Assembly (NCBI GenBank): GCA_903893315.1
Contig: CAITLU010000036.1
Coordinates: forward strand, 62,001-126,000
Length of the DNA stretch: 64,000 bases
Direction: 5' to 3'
From: an uncultured bacterium
Lineage (GTDB): Bacteria > Desulfobacterota > Binatia > UBA1149 > CAITLU01
Numbering within the stretch: position 1 is the stretch's first letter; each line of letters opens with the position of its first letter. The notes below the pieces were generated by a model that searched no databases, was not told the DNA's origin, and saw only the letters and a list, made by a program, of their open reading frames with translations. The position numbers and the translations under genes are program-made. Positions 35,760 to 42,838 of the stretch are shown here, one piece after another.

Positions 35760-36296
35760 ATGCGCCTGCGCACCACCAGCGGCTTCACGTTGATGGAGCT
35801 GGCGCTGGTGCTGCTCATCACCAGCATCATGCTGACCCTGGTGCTGCCGCGACTGCCGCGCATCGGTGCCGCACAGCTCGACTCCAGCGCGGATCGGCTG
35901 GCTACGATCGTGACCTACCTGGCCGACGAATCTTCGCTGCGTGGACGCATCTACCGGCTCACCATCGATCTCGACGAAAACGCCTGGGAGGTCGAAACAC
36001 AAAGGCCTTGGGAGGCAGCCGGTGCGGACACGCAGGGCACGCCGGGCAATGAACTTCGGGAGGAGTGGGATGCCTACGGTCGCAGCGGACATCTGCCTGA
36101 CGGCGTATCGTTCGACACTTTCACCGACGGCGACGGCGAACAGAGCAGCGGCCGTCGCTCGATATGGTTTCTTCCCGAGGGCGCGCCCGAAGACGTGAGC
36201 CTTGCGCTGGGCGAATACGGCGGCAGGCATGTCGAGGTGTTCTTCGATGCCGGTGCCGGCCGCGCCCGCGTGCTGCCGCAGGTAACCACGCGGTGA
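35760..36296 (+). CDS. gspH: Minor pseudopilin GspH
   Basis: Minor pseudopilin of 178 residues from the ATG at 35760, 13 bases after gspG. It has the TSG/FTLMELALVLLITSIML prepilin motif. The longer frame from a TTG at 35727 would overlap gspG and is less likely. The globular part is typical in size and little conserved; order in the operon supports the name. Confidence 0.9.
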   Translation: MRLRTTSGFTLMELALVLLITSIMLTLVLPRLPRIGAAQLDSSADRLATIVTYLADESSLRGRIYRLTIDLDENAWEVETQRPWEAAGADTQGTPGNELREEWDAYGRSGHLPDGVSFDTFTDGDGEQSSGRRSIWFLPEGAPEDVSLALGEYGGRHVEVFFDAGAGRARVLPQVTTR

Positions 36297-36727
36297 AGCT
36301 GCGGCCGAGTTCGCGAGCCGACGCACGGCGCGGCTTCACGTTGCTGGAAGTCCTGATCGCGGTGACCATACTCGGCGTCGCGGTGGTTTCTTTGCTCGGC
36401 CTGCAAGCGCGCAACATCCGGCTTGTCGCTGAAGCGCAGGACATCACCGTCGCGGGAGCGCTGGCCTCGCAGTTGATCGCGGCCTCGCACGTGGACCCGC
36501 TGCTCGCCGAAGGAGAGAGCCGCGGAACTTTCAGCGACAACCCTTCCGACGTCGACGACCAACGCGTTTTTTACGCGGGCACCGGCGCCGAACGCTTTGC
36601 GTGGAGCCGCGAGGTGCTGCCCACCGCCCTGCCCAGCCTGCTGCAGGTTCGCATCAAAGTTCACGCGCAAGGCGAGAATGACGAACTGGCCGAACTGTGG
36701 ACCGCAGTCAGGAGACCGGCTACGTGA
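36293..36727 (+). CDS. gspI: Minor pseudopilin GspI
   Basis: Minor pseudopilin of 144 residues starting with GTG at 36293 in GTGA overlap with gspH. The prepilin site is RRG/FTLLEVLIAVTILGVAV with Glu at +5. It forms the tip complex with GspJ and GspK in characterised systems. Upstream in-frame codons belong to gspH in another frame and are rejected. Confidence 0.92.
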   Translation: MKLRPSSRADARRGFTLLEVLIAVTILGVAVVSLLGLQARNIRLVAEAQDITVAGALASQLIAASHVDPLLAEGESRGTFSDNPSDVDDQRVFYAGTGAERFAWSREVLPTALPSLLQVRIKVHAQGENDELAELWTAVRRPAT

Positions 36728-37548
36728 GAGCCGATCACACACGCGTACAAGCAGGCCTTACCCTGCTCGAACTGCTGGTGGCACTCGCGATCTTTTCGAT
36801 CGTCGGCAGCGCGATCTACTCGACGTTCACCACTACCTTGAGCGGCCGTGAGCGTGCCATGCGACGCGCCCAGGCCTACTCCGCGGCGCGCGGAGTTCTC
36901 GATCGCATCGAAAGCGACCTGCGCGCCAGCCTCGACGTCGCCATCAAGGGCACCCTGTTACCGCGCTTCCTGGCACCGGGAAACGGAAGCGGTCTTGCTG
37001 CCGGACGCCGTCCGGCTTTTGGCGACGAACAGCCATTGCTTGAACTCACCACGCTCAGCGCGCGCGGCGTCACCGCCCCCGAAGGCTACGTAGCCATCGA
37101 CGATCTGGCTGCCAAGAGCGTCGATCGCGGGGACCAGGCCCACGTTCTGTGGCGCTTCGAGGACTCGGACCGGAGTTTCACGCACGGCTCCGAGTCCGGT
37201 TCCGAACTGGTTCGCTACGAGGTGAAACCTCCCCGTAACGAAACTCTCGACCTGACCCGCGCACCGCGCCAGGTGATCGCCGAACACGTCGCAGTGCGAT
37301 TCGAGTTCTACGCAGACGGACAGTGGGGCGACGTATGGGATTCGGTAGCTTCGGGACCTCAGCACGATCTGGCGCCGTCCCTGGTCAGAACCACGGTGGA
37401 ACTCGATGCCGGCGATGAAGAACCGATAGTCCTGGTGTCTTCGACGGTGCTCGCGGTAGGCACCGACAAACGCAGCGCGCTGCGGCTCGGACTCGAGCCC
37501 ACGAACGACGGCACGCCGGGCGAGAAGAGCAATGGCAAGAGGAAGTGA
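36724..37548 (+). CDS. gspJ: Minor pseudopilin GspJ
   Basis: Minor pseudopilin of 274 residues from GTG at 36724 in GTGA overlap with gspI. The cleavage site is QAG/LTLLELLVALAIFSIVG, with Leu instead of Phe at +1. The acidic C-terminal domain with VRYEVKPP fits GspJ. The operon order supports the call. Confidence 0.9.
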   Translation: MRADHTRVQAGLTLLELLVALAIFSIVGSAIYSTFTTTLSGRERAMRRAQAYSAARGVLDRIESDLRASLDVAIKGTLLPRFLAPGNGSGLAAGRRPAFGDEQPLLELTTLSARGVTAPEGYVAIDDLAAKSVDRGDQAHVLWRFEDSDRSFTHGSESGSELVRYEVKPPRNETLDLTRAPRQVIAEHVAVRFEFYADGQWGDVWDSVASGPQHDLAPSLVRTTVELDAGDEEPIVLVSSTVLAVGTDKRSALRLGLEPTNDGTPGEKSNGKRK

Positions 37549-38737
37549 CGATCACGAGGCCGGGGCCGCGATCAACGTCAGCGTCCCCGCTCGATCCAGC
37601 GACTGCTGCGTGCAGTCAGTTCAAAGTGGCCAAGAGGCAACGCGGGCGCGGTTTCCGGGCGCGCGGGCGTACCGCAAAGTGCGTCGTCTCCACCGGGACT
37701 CGCGCCCGACGCCGCGGGACCGGCCTCTTCAAGGGCGGGCCGAAGGTGAGCGCGGCGTGGCGCTGTTGCTGGCCTTGCTGACGATGGTGCTGCTCACCAT
37801 CGTGGTGGTGGAGTTCACGTTCTCCACCCAGGTCGAGTACCGCCGCGCCCAGGGCTGGCTGGCGGCGCGGCGCGCGGCACTGATAGCCGAAGCCGGCATC
37901 GACCTCGCCGGTGAAGTGCTTGCCGAAGATTTCCGCACCGGCAACACCGACGCGCTCACCGACATCTGGGCCAACGAGTTGCCTCCCATCGACACCGGCA
38001 ACGGACGGCTGCTCGTGCGCATTGAAGACGAACAGGGTCGCTTCAACCTCAACCGGCTGTCGGCGGGCCCCACTTCGGTGGACGCTCGCCGCCTGCAACT
38101 GCTACTGGCGAGCCTCCAACTCGACACCAGCCTGGTAGCGCCCTTGGCGGACTGGCTCGACCGCAACCAGGATACCAACTCCGATGCCGGCGCCGAAGAC
38201 GCCTATTACTCCACGCTGTTGCCGCCTTACACGGCGCGTAACGGCCCCTTGCAGAGTTTCGCCGAACTGGCCCTGGTGCGCGGCTTCACGCCGGCGGTGC
38301 TCGCCAAGCTCAGGCCGCTGACCACGGTGCTGCCCGACAACGCGCTCAAGGTGAACGTGAACACCGCGCCGCCCGCCGTGCTGCAAGCGCTGGATGAGAG
38401 GCTGGCCGACCAATTCCTGGTCCAGCGCCTGGTCGAGCGGCGCAAGACCTCGCCCTTCACCAGCATCGCCTCCTTGCGTGCGGTCGATGGCATGCAGGTG
38501 TTCAGCGAGAACGAACTAGACCGCCTTCTCACGTTCTCGAGCAGTTTTTTCCGCGTGCGCTCGACCGGCGACGCCGGCGGCGTGCTTCAATCGGTGGAAG
38601 CACTGGTGTATCGCCTCAACGGCAAGATACAGATACTGTACTTGCTCGCGCGGCGGGGACCGAACATCGTCGGAGCGGATCAGTCCGCCCCGGTCCTCAT
38701 CGACGACACCGGACGACTCGGAGCCAAGCGCCTGTGA
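37532..38737 (+). CDS. gspK: Pseudopilus tip protein GspK
   Basis: The large minor pseudopilin that caps the pseudopilus. The hydrophobic segment RG/VALLLALLTMVLLTIVVVEF begins at residue 75 and lacks the +5 Glu, as usual in GspK. The body has the alpha domain with FNLNRLS and VNVNTAPPAVLQAL. The ATG at 37532 overlaps gspJ by 17 bases and gives a 75-residue Arg-rich leader, far longer than usual. A GTG at 37679 would shorten it to about 26 residues, but no ribosome site is seen there. Confidence 0.92.
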   Translation: MARGSDDHEAGAAINVSVPARSSDCCVQSVQSGQEATRARFPGARAYRKVRRLHRDSRPTPRDRPLQGRAEGERGVALLLALLTMVLLTIVVVEFTFSTQVEYRRAQGWLAARRAALIAEAGIDLAGEVLAEDFRTGNTDALTDIWANELPPIDTGNGRLLVRIEDEQGRFNLNRLSAGPTSVDARRLQLLLASLQLDTSLVAPLADWLDRNQDTNSDAGAEDAYYSTLLPPYTARNGPLQSFAELALVRGFTPAVLAKLRPLTTVLPDNALKVNVNTAPPAVLQALDERLADQFLVQRLVERRKTSPFTSIASLRAVDGMQVFSENELDRLLTFSSSFFRVRSTGDAGGVLQSVEALVYRLNGKIQILYLLARRGPNIVGADQSAPVLIDDTGRLGAKRL

Positions 38738-40146
38738 GCAGCAAGACACTCATCGTCCAGGTGAGCCGCCGACGTGCCGTCGGCGGTGTGGCGCTGTCGA
38801 GCATCGGTTCGCTGCGCGTGGCCGAAATTTTCGAGCATCCGATCTCGAAAGAGAGCAAGGACGCGGGGCTTCTGGCCGGCGGGCCTTGGGATCGAATCGT
38901 CGCCGGCCTGCCCGCCGAAGCGGTGGCTTACCGTATCCTCGAACTGCCTTTCCACGACCGGCGCCGCATCGGCCAGGCCGTCGGCCCCGCCCTCGAAGAA
39001 CACGTGCCGCTTTCGCTCGACGATGGTCCGTTGGCCTGGGACCACGCCGGCCCCACACACTCCGGGCGCGTACTGGCGGGCCTCGCCACCGGTGACGCGA
39101 TCGAAGCCGTGGTGAGCGACCTCGCCGCCGTCGCCGGCGCCGCCACACGCTTGATCTGGACGCCGACCGCGATCGTCGCCGCCTACCGCAAGGCGGTCGG
39201 GACCGATGCGCGCTTCGTCGCCGTCGATCTGAGCCACGAGGGTGCCGTCATCGCCGCCGTCTCGGTCACCGGCCTCGACTCCCTGCGCATCCTGGCGCCT
39301 TGCGCCGACGAGTTGTTGGTTCGCAACGTGGTGTGGTCACTGCGCACGCTCGCGTCGGAAGCTGCGCGCATCGTCATCGGCGGCCACCTTGCCGCGCGTC
39401 TGCGCCCCGCTGTCGAAAGAGCGCTGAGCGACCTCAAGTTCGAGGCACTGCCCACCTCTTCTCCGGTCGAAGGATTCGAAGGGCGCGACTGGCGCGACAG
39501 CACCGCGCTGGTCGGATTGGTATTGGCGGCGGCTGGTGAAGCCGCGCCGCCGCTGCTCGACTTCACTCCGGCCGGAGCCGGACTGCTGAGTCTTTCGGGA
39601 TTCGCGGACCTGGCAGGAATGTCGGGGCTGGCCGAACTCAGCCAAGATCTCAAGCCCGCGCTGCGCTGGGGCGCGGTCGCCGCGCTGCTCGCCTGCGTCT
39701 CGATCGGAATCGACTACGCCCAGTTGCTGACCCAGCGCAGCGTTCTCGCTGCCCGTGCCGACCAACTGTACGCGGCCGCGATGCCCGATCACAGCGGCGG
39801 CACCGCGCGTCGCTTGAAAATGGAAATGCGTCTTCGCGAACTCACCGGCCGCGCCGAAACCGCCGGCACCGGAGGCGGAGGAATCACTTCGCTGCACCTG
39901 CTCGCGACCCTGTCACAGGCGGTGCCCAAGAACATCGACGTGGAACTGGATCAGTTCGAATACACTCCGCCCGCGGCCAAGGTGACGGGACGTTCGGGCT
40001 CGTTCGAGTCTGTAACCAAGCTGCAAGAAGCCCTGCGCCGCGAAGGCGGCTTCGCGACGGTCGAGGTCAAGGACGTGCACGCAGCCGTAAGCGGAGGCGG
40101 CGTCGAGTTCGTTCTTGCGCTGACGACGGGAGCCAAAACCCAATGA
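38734..40146 (+). CDS. gspL: Type II secretion system protein GspL
   Basis: Bitopic protein that anchors GspE to the platform. The cytoplasmic part (about 1-305) has the actin-like PilM/GspL fold pattern, a single transmembrane helix lies at about 309-330 (GAVAALLACVSIGIDYAQL), and a periplasmic ferredoxin-like domain follows. The start is GTG at 38734 in GTGA overlap with gspK. Sequence similarity is modest, and position between gspK and gspM helps the assignment. Confidence 0.9.
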   Translation: MSSKTLIVQVSRRRAVGGVALSSIGSLRVAEIFEHPISKESKDAGLLAGGPWDRIVAGLPAEAVAYRILELPFHDRRRIGQAVGPALEEHVPLSLDDGPLAWDHAGPTHSGRVLAGLATGDAIEAVVSDLAAVAGAATRLIWTPTAIVAAYRKAVGTDARFVAVDLSHEGAVIAAVSVTGLDSLRILAPCADELLVRNVVWSLRTLASEAARIVIGGHLAARLRPAVERALSDLKFEALPTSSPVEGFEGRDWRDSTALVGLVLAAAGEAAPPLLDFTPAGAGLLSLSGFADLAGMSGLAELSQDLKPALRWGAVAALLACVSIGIDYAQLLTQRSVLAARADQLYAAAMPDHSGGTARRLKMEMRLRELTGRAETAGTGGGGITSLHLLATLSQAVPKNIDVELDQFEYTPPAAKVTGRSGSFESVTKLQEALRREGGFATVEVKDVHAAVSGGGVEFVLALTTGAKTQ

Positions 40147-40697
40147 GACGCCTCTTCGATCAAGCCGCAGCGCTGCTCGCGCGGCTCAGCCCACGCGAAC
40201 AAAGGCTGGTGAGCATCTTCACGGTGCTGCTCATGATCGCGCTGCTGTGGTCGGGGCTAGTCTCCCCTCTTCTGGCCGGACGCGGCCGCATCAGCGCCGA
40301 AATCGCCGGACTCAATGGCGACCTCGCCGCGCTCGGCGACCTCGGCAAGAAGATCCACACAGCCGAAGGCAACCTTGCCGGCGCAGCCAAGACCGCGGAG
40401 GGCGACAAGGGTTTCTCGCTACTCGCTTTCGTCGACAAGGCGGCCACGGCCTCGCTGCGGCGCGAATCGGTCGCGTCGATGAGTCCGGGACATCGTCAAC
40501 TCGATGGCGGCCGCGAGGAAAGCACGGTCGAACTCAAGCTGTCTTCGGTCACACTGCCGGAAGTAGTCGCGCTGCTGCGTGACGTAGAGAGCGGCAAAGC
40601 TCCGGTGTACGTCAAGCAACTGAGCATCAAGAAGCGCTACGAAGACGCTTCCCAGTTCGACGTCACGTTGATCACCGCAGCCGTGACGCGAACCTGA
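40143..40697 (+). CDS. gspM: Type II secretion system protein GspM
   Basis: A 184-residue bitopic protein with a transmembrane helix at about 24-44 and the preceding LSPREQRLV motif typical of GspM. A coiled-coil stretch and a small periplasmic domain follow. It starts by ATGA overlap with gspL, which it stabilises in characterised systems. Confidence 0.9.
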   Translation: MRRLFDQAAALLARLSPREQRLVSIFTVLLMIALLWSGLVSPLLAGRGRISAEIAGLNGDLAALGDLGKKIHTAEGNLAGAAKTAEGDKGFSLLAFVDKAATASLRRESVASMSPGHRQLDGGREESTVELKLSSVTLPEVVALLRDVESGKAPVYVKQLSIKKRYEDASQFDVTLITAAVTRT

Positions 40698-40710
40698 CCG
40701 GGACCAGACG

Positions 40711-41532
40711 ATGCGACGGCTGCTCCTGTTCGCTCTGCTCGTCGTCGTATTCATCCTGCTCACCGCTCCGCTGGAACGCTACCTGACGCCGTTGCTCGGC
40801 GGCCCGCTCGCCCGGCTCGGCCTGACGCTCGAAATGAAGACCCTGAGGCTGGCACCGCCGGCCGGCATCAAAGGCACCGCCCTGAGGCTCAGCGCCGACA
40901 ACTTCTCGCTGGAACTCGACTCGCTCTACGTCGGGATACTGCGCTCATTCGAAGCCCGCGGCTGCGACGGCGCACGCATCGACGGCACGATGACCTCTGA
41001 CAGCGTCGCTCTGGAAGTGTCGTCGCTGACGCCATCGCGTTGCATCAAGGTCGGGCGCCTGACTTTGGAAGGAACATTCGACGGTGCGGCCTCGATCACC
41101 GGCGTCTCGCTCCTGCACGGAGTGTTCGGCGACAAGACCGAGGCTCACGTCGCGTTGCACACCAAGGGCGGCACCGTGGGCGGATATTGGCCGGGAAACG
41201 GGCCGAGTCCGGCCGCCGACATCCCGCTCGGTGAGTGGGACTTTCAGGAAGCCGAGTTCGACGCCGCGTACCGCAACGGCAAGCTCGAAGTCAAAGAAGG
41301 TAAAGCCCACACCGACGGAGTCGTTTGGGAACTGCTCGGCGCTTCACTGCTGGCCGACCGCGGCGACGCCCGCGAAGTGCGCATCGACTTTCGGGCGCGC
41401 ATCGAAGAAGACACACCGCGCGCCAAGGCGCTGATCGGCTTGATGCCGAAAGCCAGCGAAGGCGCCGGCGGCTGGCGTCACTTCCGTGTGATCGGCCCGC
41501 TGACGTCGATGAAACTCATCGGACTGCAGTAG
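40711..41532 (+). CDS. gspN: Type II secretion system protein GspN
   Basis: Last gene of the gsp operon, 273 residues. It has an N-terminal signal/anchor (RRLLLFALLVVVFILLT) and a beta-rich periplasmic body, matching the GspN family present in only some T2SS. It is dispensable in model systems. The end overlaps the oppositely oriented lpxC fusion by 17 bases, so no terminator fits between them. Confidence 0.85.
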   Translation: MRRLLLFALLVVVFILLTAPLERYLTPLLGGPLARLGLTLEMKTLRLAPPAGIKGTALRLSADNFSLELDSLYVGILRSFEARGCDGARIDGTMTSDSVALEVSSLTPSRCIKVGRLTLEGTFDGAASITGVSLLHGVFGDKTEAHVALHTKGGTVGGYWPGNGPSPAADIPLGEWDFQEAEFDAAYRNGKLEVKEGKAHTDGVVWELLGASLLADRGDAREVRIDFRARIEEDTPRAKALIGLMPKASEGAGGWRHFRVIGPLTSMKLIGLQ

Positions 41533-42838
41533 TCAGGTACTCGCGGATCTTGCGCACCAGCGCCACGTTGTGGGAGTGGCCGGTCTTGCGTGCGTGGATG
41601 TCGCCGCGAACGGGCGCACCCAGAAGGTAGAAATCCCCGAGGATGTCGAGGATTTTGTGCCGTGCGAGTTCCTCGGGAAAACGCAGTTCGGTATTGACGA
41701 TACCCTGCTCGCCGATGAGTATGAAATTGCCGAGCTGACCACCCTGCCCCAGGCCCGCGCTCTCCAGAGCGCGTATTTCTTCCACGAAACCGAAGGTGCG
41801 CGCAGGGGCGATCTCGCGCTTGAAATCTCCGGCTTCGCGCATCTCGAATACGTAGGTCTGATCGCCCACCGGTGCCGGATACGAGAGTTCGTACGTAATC
41901 CGCAGTCCGTCGTAGGGCTTGATCGAAAGAAACTGGTCGGGCCCCGCATCAATGCGCAGTTCTTCACGCACGCAGATCGCGGCGATCGTACCTCGCTGCT
42001 CTTCGACTCCCGCCTGTTCCACCAGATCGCACAGTTCCACCGCGGAGCCGTCCAGGATCGGCACTTCACCTTCGACCTTCACCAGCAGGTTGGTGATGCC
42101 GTAGGCGTGCAACGTCGCCATCAGGTGCTCAACCGTGCGCACTGCCAGTCCTTTCTTGAAGAGCGTGGTCGCGTAGCCGGTCGAATCGACGTTGGCAACA
42201 TCGGCTTCGACTTCTCCGCCACCCGATACGCTGCCGAAACGGATGCCGCTTCCGGGCGGAAGAGGATGCAGGATGATGCCGGTGCGAACACCGCTGTGCA
42301 GGCCGAGGCCGGCACCGACCACCGAGCGCGCGACCGTGCGTTCCCGCACTCGAGGGCCGCTGGTACGACGTGGCCGGTGCGGCGCAGTGCCCTCTCCAGC
42401 GTCGTCGCTCACGGCCTCCCCTGCTTCGGCGTCGTCGTCCCCGATCTCCTCGCCGCCGCGCACGCGCTTGAAGGCCCTTGCGACGGCAGCGAGCAGGCCG
42501 TCGATCGTAAAAGGCTTCTCTATGAAGTCCACGGCACCGAGCTTGGTGGCACGCACCGCGGTCTCGATATTGCCGTGCCCCGAGATCACCACCACTGGCA
42601 GATGCGAATGCTCCGCGCGCAGCTGTTCGAGCACCTGGATGCCGTCCATGCCGGGAAGCCAGACGTCGAGCAACACGAGATCCGGCTTGTCTTTTCGCGC
42701 CGAGGCTATCGCTTCGGGACCGTCGGCCGCGAACACCACGCGAAACCCCTCGTCCCGCAGTACTGCGCCGACCGTTTCTCGAACACCGGCGTCGTCATCG
42801 ACTATGAGAATGCGTTGCGGCACCGGATCAGACCTCAC
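41516..42838 (-). CDS. lpxC: Receiver domain fused to UDP-3-O-acyl-GlcNAc deacetylase (REC-LpxC)
   Basis: One uninterrupted 440-residue frame. Residues 8-125 are an NtrX-type receiver with the acidic pocket D14-D16, phospho-acceptor D58 in LLDVWLPGMDG, S86 in ISGHGNIETAV and K108 in FIEKPF. An acidic/basic linker (about 126-162) follows. Residues 165-440 are full-length LpxC: GLGLHSG (177-183), TVEHLMATL with E237/H238, EVPILDGSA (258-266), HKILDILGD with H394/D398, and KTGH with catalytic H421. Usual LpxC has no receiver. The GTG start at 42838 overlaps the sensor-kinase stop (GTGA). It commits UDP-acyl-GlcNAc to lipid A; phospho-control is inferred. It ends in TTAVR and has no E. coli-type hydrophobic degron. 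Confidence 0.96.
   Translation of the reverse strand: MRSDPVPQRILIVDDDAGVRETVGAVLRDEGFRVVFAADGPEAIASARKDKPDLVLLDVWLPGMDGIQVLEQLRAEHSHLPVVVISGHGNIETAVRATKLGAVDFIEKPFTIDGLLAAVARAFKRVRGGEEIGDDDAEAGEAVSDDAGEGTAPHRPRRTSGPRVRERTVARSVVGAGLGLHSGVRTGIILHPLPPGSGIRFGSVSGGGEVEADVANVDSTGYATTLFKKGLAVRTVEHLMATLHAYGITNLLVKVEGEVPILDGSAVELCDLVEQAGVEEQRGTIAAICVREELRIDAGPDQFLSIKPYDGLRITYELSYPAPVGDQTYVFEMREAGDFKREIAPARTFGFVEEIRALESAGLGQGGQLGNFILIGEQGIVNTELRFPEELARHKILDILGDFYLLGAPVRGDIHARKTGHSHNVALVRKIREYLTTAVR

Noticed and set aside
41516-42838. That the receiver and LpxC are two genes joined by a frameshift or readthrough
   Set aside because: The frame is continuous with no stop, the linker is a plausible charged spacer, and there is no ribosome site or start codon in a sensible place before GLGLHSG.
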